A stretch of 46,622 bases of DNA from Alphaproteobacteria bacterium (GCA_017453485.1 JAFTEW010000028.1:1-46622), one strand, 5' to 3'. Shown: positions 8,097 to 18,114, numbered from the stretch's first letter. Notes: generated by a model from the sequence alone, not told the origin. A program made the numbers and translations.

Positions 8097-8618
8097 ATGA
8101 TGAATTTTAAATTAAAAACCGGTAAGTCTGTCACTTTGCGTCAGGCAGAGATGTCGGATTACGAATCGGTAAATCTGTATCTGAATAAGATAGCAACCGA
8201 AACAATCTATACACAATACTATCCGGGACGGTCGGTTGCAACGCCGGATCAGTTTCAAAAAGATATTCAAAATAATTTATACTGTTTGGCCCGGGATGAG
8301 GAAAAAATCATCGGAGCCGTTTCTGCCAAAGTTTTAGAGCCAAATCACCCATGGAAAAATAAAATCTGTCGATTTGGTGTGCATGTTTTAAAGGCCTATC
8401 AAAATCAAGGATTGGGTAATCAATTGATGGTTGTTTTGGAGGAATGGGCTAAAAATCGGCAATTACATAAGATTGAAGCCGTTGTTAGAGATGAAAACAG
8501 GCAGGCGTTGGCCCTATATATCAAACATGGTTTTATTATAGAAGGATTTCGCCATGACACAGCCCTGATTGATGGGGTATGGCATGGCGATTATGATATC
8601 GGTAAGGTTTTGGATTAG
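8097..8618 (+). CDS. GNAT-family N-acetyltransferase
   Basis: This 173-residue protein carries the acetyl-CoA-binding signature of GNAT enzymes: the FGVHVLKAYQNQGLGNQLM segment with Q-x-x-G-L/G (residues about 98-116) and the C-terminal ALYIKHGFIIEGFRHD, which matches the A-x-x-x-Y-x-x-x-G-F motif of RimJ/RimL- and SpeG-like members. The acceptor is unknown. AGAGGT at 8086-8091 could serve either of two adjacent ATGs (8097 or 8100). The gene is monocistronic and ends 6 bases before the stop of infB on the other strand. Confidence 0.9.
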   Translation: MMNFKLKTGKSVTLRQAEMSDYESVNLYLNKIATETIYTQYYPGRSVATPDQFQKDIQNNLYCLARDEEKIIGAVSAKVLEPNHPWKNKICRFGVHVLKAYQNQGLGNQLMVVLEEWAKNRQLHKIEAVVRDENRQALALYIKHGFIIEGFRHDTALIDGVWHGDYDIGKVLD

Positions 8619-8624
8619 GGGTTC

Positions 8625-11021
8625 TTATACACCGTCAAATTTAATATCAACGGCAACGGCCTCCATTTCAAAGCATTCGATGACATCCCCGACTTTGATG
8701 TCATCATAATTTTCAAAACTGACACCACATTCAAAGCTTTCTTTGACCTCTTTCACATCATCTTTAAAGCGTTTGAGTTGAGACAAGGCCCCTGTGTAAA
8801 TGACGATATCATTGCGTAAAATCCGGACTTTGGCTCCGCGTTTAATCAAGCCTTCCTTAACCATACAACCGGCAACCTTGCCGACCTTGGAAATCGAAAT
8901 AACCTGACGCACTTCGGCATAGCCCAAAATCTTTTCTTTCATTTCGGGTTCCAATAAACCGGCAACTGCTTTTTTCATATCGTCAGCGACATCATAAATA
9001 ATTGAATAATAACGAATATCAACATTATCTCGTTTGGCGATTTCACGTGCACCGGCGTTGGCCCGCACATTAAATCCGATAATAATGGCGTGTGAAGCCC
9101 GCGCCAATGTCACATCAGATTCATTAATGGCACCGACGCCGCTATGTAAAACATGAACCTTAACTTCGTTATTTTTAATGCGGCCTAAAATACCATTTAA
9201 AGCCTCAACAGATCCTTGAACATCACCCTTAACCAAAACGGGCAATTCTTTGATTTCACCGGCCTTGATTTGGGCCAACAGGTTTTCGGCAGTGCTGATC
9301 TTTTTGACCTGCAAAGATTCACGATATTTGCGTTCCCGATAGGCGGAAACTTCGCGGGCTTTGCTTTCATCATCCACGACAATGAAATCATCACCGGCAG
9401 ATGGGACTCCCTGCAAGCCAATAACCTCAACCGGTTCGGCCGGGGTGGCTTCTTTGACACGTTGACCTTTATCATTGAATAGAGAACGAACCCGTCCCCA
9501 TTCCCGACCGCATACAAAAACATCTCCGATTTTAAGAGTTCCTTTTTGAATCAAAACGGTTGCAACCGATCCGCGGCCTTTTTCCATACGGGCTTCAACC
9601 ACGACACCTTCGGCAGAACGATGAGCCGAAGCCTTTAAATCCAAAATTTCGGCTTGCAATAAGATGGCTTCAATTAATTTTTCCAGATTGAGTTTCTGTT
9701 TAGCAGATACTTCAACTTCCAAAACATCACCACCCATAGATTCAACGACGACTTCATGTTGTAATAAATCCATGCGGACTTTCTGTGGATTGGCCCCCGG
9801 CACATCTATCTTGTTGATAGCAACAACAATCGGAACACCGGCCGCCTTAGCATGGTGGATAGCCTCAATTGTTTGGGGCATGACGCTATCATTGGCCGCA
9901 ACAACAAGCACCACCAAATCGGTCACTTTGGCTCCGCGGGCCCGCATGGCTGTGAAGGCTTCATGACCCGGTGTATCAATGAAGGTCACCTTTTGCCCGT
10001 TGGCCAGTTTAACCTGATACGCACCGATATGTTGGGTAATCCCACCGGATTCACCGGCTGCCACATGAGTAGATCGCAAAGCATCCAGCAAGGAGGTTTT
10101 ACCATGGTCAACATGACCCATAACCGTCACAACCGGTGGTCGAGTCGCCATATCAGCCGGATCATCATCGGTGACTTTTAAATTGTCTTCCACATCGGAT
10201 TCGGAAACGCGTTTGGCTTTATGGCCCAAATCAGCCACAACCAATTCCGCCGTATCGGCATCAATTGTTTGTGTAATTGTGACCATCATACCCAGTTTCA
10301 TCAACGTTTTAACGACGGTTGCTCCTTTCTCACTCATCCGGTTGGCTAATTCTTGGACCGTGATTGTTTCCGGAATGATGACTTCACGTACGATTTTTTC
10401 CTGTGGTTTCTGAGCTGCCAAGAATTTTTGACGTTCTTTTTCTTGGGCACGCCGAATGGATGCTAAACTTCGACGATGCGGACGCATACCGTTGTTATCG
10501 TTGTCATCATCATCATCACCGCCCATTGGAACATTGCGCAGAGAACTCATATTAAACTTGTTGGCACGGCGTTGTTCAAAGGTATTTTTGTGTGGGCGTT
10601 CTTCCACATCCCGACGGGAAACGTCTTCCCGATCTGAAAACTTTTTGTCATGCCCGGTTTCTTTTAGGGAATTATCTGCTTCCGCTTTAGCCGCTTTTTT
10701 GGCTTCCTTTTCGGCCTTGGCCTTGGCATCGGCTTCTTCTTTTTGGCGGCGTTTTTCATTTTCCAAACGGAGTTGTTCGGCTTTTTGACGACGGGCTTCC
10801 TCTTCCTGACGGGCGTGTTCGGCAACCCGTTGGGCTTCTTGAACCAATTTTAATTTTTGGGAGGCATTTTGCGTCATGACAGCCGGTTTTTGTTCAGTAT
10901 TAAAAACCCGTTTTTTACGGACCTCAACCTGAACACGACCGGGCCCGGCCGCCGGTCGGACTTTGTTTCCCAGGGAAAGCGTTTTTCCCGATAATGTTAA
11001 TGTTTTCTTTTCTTCTGCCAT
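8625..11021 (-). CDS. infB: translation initiation factor IF-2
   Basis: IF-2 is the GTPase that brings initiator tRNA to the 30S subunit and promotes subunit joining. The 798-residue protein has a long charged Lys/Glu/Ala-rich N-terminal region to about residue 190, an IF2_N helix region around 215-265, and then the G domain with GHVDHGKT at 302-309, DTPGH at 349-353 and NKID at 403-406. The usual domains II-IV follow. The ATG at 11021 is preferred to 11045: it has GAAAGGAT upstream and lies 4 bases after the ylxR-like stop. It is the last gene of rimP-nusA-ylxR-infB; rbfA and truB, often next, are absent and a convergent GNAT gene follows instead. Confidence 0.98.
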   Translation of the reverse strand: MAEEKKTLTLSGKTLSLGNKVRPAAGPGRVQVEVRKKRVFNTEQKPAVMTQNASQKLKLVQEAQRVAEHARQEEEARRQKAEQLRLENEKRRQKEEADAKAKAEKEAKKAAKAEADNSLKETGHDKKFSDREDVSRRDVEERPHKNTFEQRRANKFNMSSLRNVPMGGDDDDDNDNNGMRPHRRSLASIRRAQEKERQKFLAAQKPQEKIVREVIIPETITVQELANRMSEKGATVVKTLMKLGMMVTITQTIDADTAELVVADLGHKAKRVSESDVEDNLKVTDDDPADMATRPPVVTVMGHVDHGKTSLLDALRSTHVAAGESGGITQHIGAYQVKLANGQKVTFIDTPGHEAFTAMRARGAKVTDLVVLVVAANDSVMPQTIEAIHHAKAAGVPIVVAINKIDVPGANPQKVRMDLLQHEVVVESMGGDVLEVEVSAKQKLNLEKLIEAILLQAEILDLKASAHRSAEGVVVEARMEKGRGSVATVLIQKGTLKIGDVFVCGREWGRVRSLFNDKGQRVKEATPAEPVEVIGLQGVPSAGDDFIVVDDESKAREVSAYRERKYRESLQVKKISTAENLLAQIKAGEIKELPVLVKGDVQGSVEALNGILGRIKNNEVKVHVLHSGVGAINESDVTLARASHAIIIGFNVRANAGAREIAKRDNVDIRYYSIIYDVADDMKKAVAGLLEPEMKEKILGYAEVRQVISISKVGKVAGCMVKEGLIKRGAKVRILRNDIVIYTGALSQLKRFKDDVKEVKESFECGVSFENYDDIKVGDVIECFEMEAVAVDIKFDGV

Positions 11022-11025
11022 AGTT

Positions 11026-11655
11026 TTATCCTTTCTGTTCCGCACTTTTTAAGTAAAGATCCAGTTTATGGGCGACCGATGCCGCCTGTGTTGATAATGT
11101 TCCATTCAAGAGAGCAATATGTACGATATCTCCGCCGCCGATGATCTGTCCCATCTCCGATCGATTTAAAAAAGTATAAATCGGAAAAGCATCATCAGAT
11201 CTGAAAATTTTACTTTGTTCCCGCTCGGAGGCATCCGATGCTTCAAAGGCCACCGTGATTGATTGTTGTTCAACGGCTTTTTTAACGGCTTCGAAGCCGA
11301 AAACGAGTAATCCCGCTTTGCGGCAAAGAGACATCAAATTTAAACAACGCCCCTTTAACAGAGCTACGACCTTATCTTCCAAATCATCGGGAATGGTGAC
11401 CGTTCCTTTGGCGGCCTTATAAAAAAGGCGTTTGGTAATGGCTTGGTGCAAAAGCAATTTATCTGCTTTGAGCCAAAAGCCGCGGCCCGGTAATTTTTCT
11501 GCTACGTCAAAAACGATGATCCGACCGGGTGCAGATACAAATCGCAGCATATCCGAACGAGGTGTTTCCTCTTTGGTGACAAAGCAAGTCTTCGTGCCGG
11601 TGTCCCCGGCACGTCGCCTGTTTTTGTGATTGTGTTTAAAGTTTTCCTTCTTCAA
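11026..11655 (-). CDS. YlxR-like RNA-binding protein with L7Ae-like C-terminus
   Basis: The product is 209 residues. Residues about 20-95 are the DUF448/YlxR domain, with [17 protein letters not shown] and the hallmark LPGRGFWL (GRGxxL) segment. Residues about 100-195 resemble an L7Ae/L30e-like fold ([21 protein letters not shown]). Such two-domain proteins sit between nusA and infB in alphaproteobacteria and are thought to bind nucleic acid. The likely start is a TTG at 11655 that overlaps the nusA end by 20 bases; no in-frame ATG or GTG precedes the conserved Cys, and GGAG about 8 bases upstream fits. Translation is therefore probably coupled to nusA. Confidence 0.88.
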   Translation of the reverse strand: MKKENFKHNHKNRRRAGDTGTKTCFVTKEETPRSDMLRFVSAPGRIIVFDVAEKLPGRGFWLKADKLLLHQAITKRLFYKAAKGTVTIPDDLEDKVVALLKGRCLNLMSLCRKAGLLVFGFEAVKKAVEQQSITVAFEASDASEREQSKIFRSDDAFPIYTFLNRSEMGQIIGGGDIVHIALLNGTLSTQAASVAHKLDLYLKSAEQKG

Positions 11656-13147
11656 ACCAATGCTCCCGTGCTTTCATAATCAAAGCATTTGCCGTGTCGG
11701 TATCCATATTTTTTTCACCGACGATTTCAAGTAATTCGTCGCTGGCCAAGTCGGCAAAATCATCCAGTGTTTTAATACCGGCATTGCCCAAAGCGGCAAC
11801 CATATCCAGCGTCAGGCCTTCCATATTTTTCAGGTCATCACTGATATTTTGTTCTTCAATTTGTTTGGTCAGAGTATCTTGTTTGGCCACCAGGTAGGCC
11901 TTGGCTCGATTTTGTAATTCTTCGGCTAAACTTTCATCAAAGCCTTCAATACCGGCCAGTTCATCCAAAGCAATATAGGCGATATCTTCAACCTTGGCAA
12001 AACCTTCTTGAATCAGAATACGAGCCATCATATCATCAATGTCCAAAGCCTGCATAAACAAGTCAACCCGTTCTTTTGTTTCGGCTTCACGATGCTCTGC
12101 TTCCTGGGCTTCGGTCATCATATCAATATGCCAACCGGTCAATTGACTGATCAATTTAATGTTTTGTCCCCGACGACCGATAGCCAATGATAATTGCTCT
12201 TCATTTAAAACAACTTCAACGTTGCCGGCTTGTTCATCAATAACGATTTTCAAAACTTCGTTTGGAGCCAAGGCGTTGATAATGAAAGTTGCCGGATCGG
12301 CAGACCACAAGACAACATCCACTTTTTCCCCCTGTAATTCGGTGACAATGGCCTGTACCCGGACACCTCGCATACCGATACAAGCGCCGCGAGCATCCAC
12401 CGTCGAATCCTTGGAGTAAACGGCGATTTTAGCCCGAGACCCCGGATCGCGAGCCACCCCTTTAATCTCAATTGTTCCATCGTAAATTTCGGGAACTTCT
12501 GCCGTAAACAGAGCCGCTAAGAATTGCGGATGCGAACGGGTTAAGAAAACCTGCGGCCCGCGTACTTCACTGCGCACATCCAAAACCAAAGCCCGAATAC
12601 GATCGCCAACGCGGTATGTTTCCCGGGGTATCAATTCATCCCGGCGAAGCATAGCTTCCACGTGGCCGGCTTCAACGATCAAATTACCGTTTTCAACCCG
12701 TTTAACAATTCCGTTGACGATTTGGCCTTTTTTATCCTTCATTTCATTGTATTGACACATCCGTTCGGCATCACGCACTTTTTGGGTAATGACTTGTTTG
12801 GCGGTTTGAGCCGCAATGCGTCCGAAATCCATCGGGGGTAATAAATCAATAATTTCATCCCCTATTTTCAAGGTTTTATCTTTTTTATGAGCCTCAGCCT
12901 CAGAAATTTGGGTAAATTCATCTTCAACCGTTTCAACAACCGTCAAATAACGAGCCATTTGAATGGCACCGGTGTTCGGATCAATTTTGGTGCGAATATC
13001 ATATTCCGGACCGTATTTTGAACGACCGGCCTTAGAAATACCTTGCTCCATAGCCTCTAATACTGCGGCTTTATCGATGTTTTTTTCGCGGGCGAGAATA
13101 TCCGCCATTTGAATTAGTTCCGGTCTGGGTAAAGTTGAAACTTGCAT
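11636..13147 (-). CDS. nusA: transcription termination/antitermination factor NusA
   Basis: NusA binds RNA polymerase and nascent RNA to control pausing, termination and antitermination. The 503-residue protein has the N-terminal polymerase-binding domain (LIQMADILAREKNI at about 11-24), an S1 domain around residues 135-200 (GQIVNGIVKRVENGNLIVE), two KH domains (DARGACIGMRGVRVQAI and LSLAIGRRGQNIKLISQLTG) and two C-terminal helix-hairpin-helix repeats around 365-500, the extended form found in proteobacteria. It lies 2 bases after rimP. In other bacteria NusA represses its own operon by acting on the leader, which is relevant to the hairpins at 13669-13705. Confidence 0.98.
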   Translation of the reverse strand: MQVSTLPRPELIQMADILAREKNIDKAAVLEAMEQGISKAGRSKYGPEYDIRTKIDPNTGAIQMARYLTVVETVEDEFTQISEAEAHKKDKTLKIGDEIIDLLPPMDFGRIAAQTAKQVITQKVRDAERMCQYNEMKDKKGQIVNGIVKRVENGNLIVEAGHVEAMLRRDELIPRETYRVGDRIRALVLDVRSEVRGPQVFLTRSHPQFLAALFTAEVPEIYDGTIEIKGVARDPGSRAKIAVYSKDSTVDARGACIGMRGVRVQAIVTELQGEKVDVVLWSADPATFIINALAPNEVLKIVIDEQAGNVEVVLNEEQLSLAIGRRGQNIKLISQLTGWHIDMMTEAQEAEHREAETKERVDLFMQALDIDDMMARILIQEGFAKVEDIAYIALDELAGIEGFDESLAEELQNRAKAYLVAKQDTLTKQIEEQNISDDLKNMEGLTLDMVAALGNAGIKTLDDFADLASDELLEIVGEKNMDTDTANALIMKAREHWFEEGKL

Positions 13148-13149
13148 AA

Positions 13150-13647
13150 TTATTTTCCTTTCTTTTCGTTTTGATGTTTTGCAATCAGTTCATCCGTTAA
13201 AATTAACTTAGCTTTGGCAATGTCGGCAAACGGAACCGTCATTTCGTGCCCTTCAAATTCAAAAACAACAGATTCGGTTTCTGTTAATCCCTTTAACCGA
13301 CACTTAAAACGTTTGCGTCCGTTGATTTCATGAAACAATTCGATTTTAGCCTCATCGCCGGCAAAGCGGGCATAATCGGATGCACGAAGCAATGGTCGAT
13401 CCAAACCTGGAGAAGAAACTTCCAGCGTATAACGGCTATTAATCGGATCTGATACGTCCAGCAAAGCCGAAACTGTGCGGCTGATATCCGCGCAATCATC
13501 AACCGTCATATCAACCCTATCTTTTCGTTCGGCCATAACCTGCAATACTTTTGTTTCGTTCCCGATCAGGGCTACACGAACCACTTCATAACCCATATCG
13601 GCCAATGAAGGCGTGATTTCCCGTTCTATCTGTTGACATATGTCCAT
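13150..13647 (-). CDS. rimP: ribosome maturation factor RimP
   Basis: RimP assists 30S subunit maturation. The 165-residue protein starts with DICQQIEREITPSLADMGYE and carries the conserved DDCADISRTVSALLD and YTLEVSSPGLDRPL (EVSSPGLdRpL) motifs of the family, followed by an SH3-like C-terminal domain. The ATG at 13647 is chosen: it gives the usual length and lies downstream of the leader promoter, whereas an in-frame extension to 13842 would run through the promoter and hairpins. It is the first gene of rimP-nusA-ylxR-infB. Confidence 0.96.
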   Translation of the reverse strand: MDICQQIEREITPSLADMGYEVVRVALIGNETKVLQVMAERKDRVDMTVDDCADISRTVSALLDVSDPINSRYTLEVSSPGLDRPLLRASDYARFAGDEAKIELFHEINGRKRFKCRLKGLTETESVVFEFEGHEMTVPFADIAKAKLILTDELIAKHQNEKKGK

Positions 13648-13668
13648 CCTGTTGTCCCTTTTTCTAAT

Positions 13669-13705
13669 AAAAAAAGCGGGGCTTTTCAGTCCCACCCTCT
13701 GAAAA
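13669..13705 (-). terminator. candidate attenuator in the rimP leader
   Basis: In the minus-strand leader AGGGUGGG (13698-13691) can pair with CCCGCUUU (13680-13673) around a 10-base loop, and runs straight into a U tract, the shape of an intrinsic terminator. An alternative stem, UUUUCAG (13705-13699) with CUGAAAA (13689-13683), uses the same bases and would exclude it. No coding sequence lies between the promoter and this terminator, as expected for attenuation. The stem includes U-G pairs, so strength is uncertain. Confidence 0.5.
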
Positions 13706-13725
13706 CTTTTTGAGAATGTGGACTC

Positions 13726-13754
13726 TTTATACACCATTACCAAATGAAAATCAA
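13726..13754 (-). promoter_or_regulatory. promoter of the rimP-nusA-ylxR-infB operon
   Basis: On the minus strand TTGATT (13749-13754) and TATAAA (13726-13731) are 17 bases apart. The predicted start near 13719 gives a leader of about 72 bases. Confidence 0.7.
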
Positions 13755-13866
13755 GTCTTTTTTTGTTTTTTTCCATTTTTTTTGCGATTCGATGAAATTT
13801 TATTGCAAAAAAGATTTCTTTGTGCCACAAATAAGGCATCATTGTTTTAGATAAAGGAGAAATACT

Positions 13867-15525
13867 ATGCCATTACCCAAACCGCCAAAGTTGTTCCGTA
13901 TTCGATCAGAAGCAACGGTTTCTGAGCCCAAAGCAGAAAATACCATTTCTGAACCGATAACTGAGGAAAATCGGGTATGGTCTCCATCTTCAATGCCGAC
14001 ACCGCCGGTCACGGATTTTGTGCCGGAACCCGTTGAGGCCAAAGAAGAACAAACAGCTTTTGTGCCGGAACCGGCTGAGGAAACGGCGACAGAACAAGTG
14101 TCGGAATCGGAACAAATCGCTTCGGAAAATGTGACCGAACAGGCTTTTGTCCCCGAACCGACAGAAGTTCCGTCTCCAAATTCTTTCACATCGTCGGAGC
14201 AGAATGCACCGCAAACGCCGCCGGAACCGGAAGATTTTTCCCGCTACGCCAGACCGACCATCACTCAAATGACAGAGGTAGAATCTGTGCCGGAGCAATC
14301 TGTTGCAACAGAAGAGGATGTATCTGAAACGGTTAGTGAGTCAACCGAAAATGATGCCATTGTGGCGGAAAAAGCACCGGAAGAAGAAACAGAAGTACCG
14401 GAAACTTCTGTGAAAGCGGATTCCGTTGAGGCTACCGAAGTTGTTGAAAAATCAGTAGAACAAACAGATGGGGAAGAAACAAAGGCGGAAGATTTGGGAA
14501 ATGATTCGTTCAGTCCGATTGAACGTTATTTCCCGCCCAACCAAAAAGTGGTGCGGGCACCATCCGTTAGCTCCGTTCCGTTTTCAGATATTTGGTATAC
14601 GGCTGAAAAAATTGCCTATATTCGGGATAAGTCAACCAAATTTGCTTTGGTGCCGTTTGTGACGGATGACCTGGAAGAATTCTATAAGGCTTTGGAACAA
14701 GGCTATACCGGTCAATCCAGTTATGCCATTCGTTTCGCCGGTGAGTCCTATCGTGTGGAACGGATTATTACGTTAAGCGGTGCTCAGTATAACTGCCGTA
14801 AAATGCCGGGGAGTGTGCCGGATATTTATACTTTGGGATTACCGAAACATGTGGTGGATTACTTATTAACCTTAACACATGAATCCGGATTGATTTTGTT
14901 TGGCGGTCCGACGGGTATGGGAAAAACAACATCGGCATCGGCATTGATGAAAAAGTTCCTGGAAATGGAAGGTGGCTTTATGTACACGATTGAGGATCCG
15001 CCGGAAATGCCTTTGGACGGTTTATATCATGCAAAGAATGGTGGTTTGGGTCTTTGCAAGCAATGCCCCGTGGATAATGAACGGTGGGGGGATGGTATTA
15101 AGTCTGCTCTCCGGTCTCGGCCGCGATATATTTTGGTCGGTGAAATCCGGACGCCGGAAACAGCATCACAGGTGCTGCGGGCTGCAACATCGGGACACTT
15201 GGTGTTTTCGACTATTCACGCCAGCACGGTGGAGGATGCTTTGGAATCTCTGATTAAATATGCTTCGGGTGCCGGTTTGACGGAAAGTTTGGCGGCGGAC
15301 TTATTGGCGCGCGGTATTTTAGCGGTTATCCATCAAAAATTGGAAGGTTCAACCGTTTTACGGCCGGTCCTGACAACAGCATTTGCTAATCCGCATCTGA
15401 CGGGTGGTGACCAAATGCGCAGTTTGATTCGAAGTAATAACATCAATTTACAAACTTTGGTGGAAGCCCAATCCAGTCGGTTGTTCCAAGGACGTCCGTT
15501 ATTTGGGGACGGGGAAGCCGATTAA
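13867..15525 (+). CDS. PilT/VirB11-superfamily ATPase with acidic tail
   Basis: The product is 552 residues. Residues 1-220 are acidic low complexity (Glu, Pro, Thr, Val) with three FVPEP repeats beginning at residues 51, 65 and 94. Residues about 230-540 form a secretion/pilus ATPase: Walker A GGPTGMGKTT at 346-355, Asp-box YTIEDPPEMP around 373-382, Walker B ILVGEIRTPETA with E426 and His-box FSTIHA with H451. These enzymes are hexameric motors of type IV pili or type II/IV secretion. No pilus or secretion gene is nearby, so it is an orphan here, and I do not assign pilT, dotB or virB11. AAAGGAG precedes the start. Confidence 0.85.
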   Translation: MPLPKPPKLFRIRSEATVSEPKAENTISEPITEENRVWSPSSMPTPPVTDFVPEPVEAKEEQTAFVPEPAEETATEQVSESEQIASENVTEQAFVPEPTEVPSPNSFTSSEQNAPQTPPEPEDFSRYARPTITQMTEVESVPEQSVATEEDVSETVSESTENDAIVAEKAPEEETEVPETSVKADSVEATEVVEKSVEQTDGEETKAEDLGNDSFSPIERYFPPNQKVVRAPSVSSVPFSDIWYTAEKIAYIRDKSTKFALVPFVTDDLEEFYKALEQGYTGQSSYAIRFAGESYRVERIITLSGAQYNCRKMPGSVPDIYTLGLPKHVVDYLLTLTHESGLILFGGPTGMGKTTSASALMKKFLEMEGGFMYTIEDPPEMPLDGLYHAKNGGLGLCKQCPVDNERWGDGIKSALRSRPRYILVGEIRTPETASQVLRAATSGHLVFSTIHASTVEDALESLIKYASGAGLTESLAADLLARGILAVIHQKLEGSTVLRPVLTTAFANPHLTGGDQMRSLIRSNNINLQTLVEAQSSRLFQGRPLFGDGEAD

Positions 15526-15542
15526 AGGACAACGGTTCTTTC

Positions 15543-15570
15543 AAAAAAAGGGGGACTTCCCCCTTTTTTT
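15543..15570. terminator. bidirectional intrinsic terminator
   Basis: A7-GGGGG and CCCCC-T7 flank the loop ACTT, giving a strong hairpin with a U tract in either direction. It lies between the convergent ATPase gene and HNH gene and overlaps the HNH stop codon by one base. Confidence 0.9.
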
Positions 15571-16025
15571 CAATCCCGACGCCATTGGCGCAGGTAGGCA
15601 TAAAAGCGATTTCTGTCCTTGGCATGCGCCAGTTTACGATCAATAAAACCGTTATAGTCGCGACGTAAGGCTATCGGGCCGAAATCCGGTAATTCAATAT
15701 CGACGCTTTCGCCGACGCGAATGTTCCGTAAAGCCGGATCAAAGCACTTTTTATTGATAAATTTATGTAATGACCGTTCAATCAAGCAAAAGTTGGAAAA
15801 AACATTTCGGCCCCCGCCGGACAGCGGAATAATATGATGCACGTCAAAGCCGTGAGGAACCCGTCCTTTGGCAGCCCGATCCAGGTTAATGACATCGGCA
15901 TATTTGTCTAATAACCCCTGTTTATACAGCCAACGCACAAAGACCTGATTTAATTTACGATGCGTAAACTGTTTGCGTAATTGCTTGGTTATTTCCGGCG
16001 GTTGTAGGGTAAAATGGATTGTCAT
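15570..16025 (-). CDS. HNH-nuclease-like protein
   Basis: The product is 151 residues. Residues about 58-95 carry an HNH-type beta-beta-alpha metal motif: DVHHIIPLSGGG (His63, His64), Asn at 74/78 and ERSLHKFIN with His87. The rest is basic and helical (LRKQFTHRKLNQ, RFYAYLRQWRR). HNH enzymes usually nick or cut DNA or RNA, but no companion modification or phage gene is present. It starts 2 bases after the recG stop, so it is co-transcribed with recG, and ends the lexA-side run of minus-strand genes. A repair-related role is only an inference from context. Confidence 0.75.
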   Translation of the reverse strand: MTIHFTLQPPEITKQLRKQFTHRKLNQVFVRWLYKQGLLDKYADVINLDRAAKGRVPHGFDVHHIIPLSGGGRNVFSNFCLIERSLHKFINKKCFDPALRNIRVGESVDIELPDFGPIALRRDYNGFIDRKLAHAKDRNRFYAYLRQWRRD

Positions 16026-16027
16026 GT

Positions 16028-18112
16028 TCAGCCAGCTTTCAATGTTTGTAATTCCGTATCTTTTCGGAATAAATACAGCAAAATACGAAGGGCCTGTCCC
16101 CGCGGACTGGTTAAAGTGGGATCAAGGGATAAAACGGTTTGAGCATCTTTGGTTGCTGTCCACAATAGGTCATTTTGAATGGTTGGGTCCGCCATTTTAA
16201 AAGACAGTGCCCCGCTTTGGCGAGCACCCAATAGTTCCCCGGCACCACGCAATTTTAAATCCTCTTCCGCCAGGATAAAACCATCATCCGTTTCCCGCAT
16301 AACGGCCAGTCTTTTTCGGGCGGTTTCCGTTAAACGGGGACCGTGTAATAAAATGCATTGAGAAGCGGTTGATCCCCGGCCGACCCGGCCCCGTAACTGG
16401 TGTAATCCGGCCAAACCGAAACGTTCGGCCTGTTCAATGACCATAATGGTCGCCGTTTTAACATCAACGCCGACTTCAATGACGGTCGTTGCAACCAAAA
16501 CATCTAAATCTCCACGGATAAAGTGATTCATAACCGAATCTTTTTCCGGTCCCTTCATTTGTCCGTGAATTAAGCCGACCCGGTCACTAAATGTTTTTTG
16601 AAGTTCCTGAAAGCGTTTTTGTGCTGCCATCAGGTCAGAGGCCCGGGATTCTTCCACCAAGGGACAAATCCAGTAAGCCTGAACACGGGAAGGGGATGTT
16701 TCTATGCGTTTCTTTAATCTGTTTACTAATTCTGAAATTTTAGAAGTCGGCATGACGCTTGTTTCAATCGGTTGTCGGCCGGACGGTTTCTCATCCAGAC
16801 GGGAAACATCCATATCACCATAAACGGTTAATGCCAGGCTGCGTGGGATAGGGGTTGCCGTCATAACAAGTAAATTAACACCCTTTTCTTTTTGAACCAG
16901 TGATAAGCGTTGGCGAACACCGAATTTGTGTTGCTCATCAATAATAACCAGGCCTAAATTTTTAAAGCGAACCGTTTCCGTCAACAAGGCATGTGTCCCG
17001 ATTAAGATATTAATTTTTCCGCTTTCTAAATCGCTTAAAACGGATAAACGCTGTTTTCCTTTTTCCCGGCCGGTCAACAAACCGACAGTCAGGCCCAGCG
17101 GTTGACACAGGCGAGCAATTTTATCAAAATGCTGACGGGCCAAGATATCAGTCGGTGCCATTAAAGCCGATTGGATGCCGGCTTCGGAGGCGGTTATCAT
17201 CGCCAACAAGGCCACAATGGTTTTGCCACTGCCGACATCACCTTGCAGCAAGCGGGTCATCCGTTCGGAAGAATCCATATCCCGTTGAATTTCAATCAAA
17301 ACACGTTCCTGGGCAGATGTCAGTTGAAAGGGCAGTTGTTCACGTAATTTGGCTGTCAAATTGCCGGTACCTCGAATCGGCAGACCGGCATACTTTTTAT
17401 TTTGTGCCCGAACCAAAAGTAAGGCCAATTGGTTGGCTAAAATTTCGTCATAGGCTAACCTAAGCCGAGCCGGGTGAGTCGGTAATAAATCCGATTGATT
17501 CTTAGGGGAATGAACCTGCTCTATCGCATTTTTCCAAAAGGGTAGGCGGTGTTTGGCCTGAAAAGCCGAATCAAGCCACTCGGGTAATTCGGGCAATGTG
17601 GTCAATAGGGGAGTTAGTAAGTGACGGATACGCTTGCTGGTGACACCTTGGATCTGCGGATAAATAACCTCAAATTCCGGAATCTGATTTCGATTTTCTG
17701 CCATATAGTCGGGATGTAGTATTTTTAGACCGAAGGCTGTCCGATCAATTTTACCGGATACCCAAAGTGTTTTACCGATGGGGTATTTTGTTTGCAGATA
17801 ACTTTTGTGGTAATTGAAAAAGATTAATTCCAAAGGGTGATCAAAAGCTTGGCATTGAATACGATAGGGAACCCGTTTATTCGCTGGAATCTGATGTGTT
17901 ATAATCGTGACTGACAGGGTGCCGTATGTACCGGAAATGACATCCGATAAATGCCTGATTTCAGGGCGGTGTATGACTCCTGTCGGCAAATGCCATAGAA
18001 CATCCGCCATTGTCGGTCCGCACAGGCGCTCAATCAATTTACCTAATTTCGGACCGATACCGGGTTGGGCCGTTACGGAAGCAAACAAGGGATTCAAAAC
18101 GGCCGGTCGCAT
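16028..18112 (-). CDS. recG: ATP-dependent DNA helicase RecG
   Basis: RecG reverses stalled replication forks and processes branched DNA. The 694-residue protein has the N-terminal wedge/OB region (about 1-190, including GIGPKLGKLIERL), then helicase motifs: GDVGSGKT at 291-298, IDEQHKFGVRQ with DEQH at 392-395, TATPIPRSLALT, and VIEVGVDVKTATIMVIE followed by QLRGRVGRG. Length and order are typical. It starts 2 bases after the stop of the upstream secreted-protein gene; AAAAGG precedes the ATG. Confidence 0.97.
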   Translation of the reverse strand: MRPAVLNPLFASVTAQPGIGPKLGKLIERLCGPTMADVLWHLPTGVIHRPEIRHLSDVISGTYGTLSVTIITHQIPANKRVPYRIQCQAFDHPLELIFFNYHKSYLQTKYPIGKTLWVSGKIDRTAFGLKILHPDYMAENRNQIPEFEVIYPQIQGVTSKRIRHLLTPLLTTLPELPEWLDSAFQAKHRLPFWKNAIEQVHSPKNQSDLLPTHPARLRLAYDEILANQLALLLVRAQNKKYAGLPIRGTGNLTAKLREQLPFQLTSAQERVLIEIQRDMDSSERMTRLLQGDVGSGKTIVALLAMITASEAGIQSALMAPTDILARQHFDKIARLCQPLGLTVGLLTGREKGKQRLSVLSDLESGKINILIGTHALLTETVRFKNLGLVIIDEQHKFGVRQRLSLVQKEKGVNLLVMTATPIPRSLALTVYGDMDVSRLDEKPSGRQPIETSVMPTSKISELVNRLKKRIETSPSRVQAYWICPLVEESRASDLMAAQKRFQELQKTFSDRVGLIHGQMKGPEKDSVMNHFIRGDLDVLVATTVIEVGVDVKTATIMVIEQAERFGLAGLHQLRGRVGRGSTASQCILLHGPRLTETARKRLAVMRETDDGFILAEEDLKLRGAGELLGARQSGALSFKMADPTIQNDLLWTATKDAQTVLSLDPTLTSPRGQALRILLYLFRKDTELQTLKAG

Positions 18113-18114
18113 TC

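Noticed and set aside
10456-10788. Ser/Ala-rich reading frame on the plus strand opposite infB
   Set aside because: It is the antisense shadow of the Lys/Glu-rich N-terminal region of IF-2, with no ribosome site or family.
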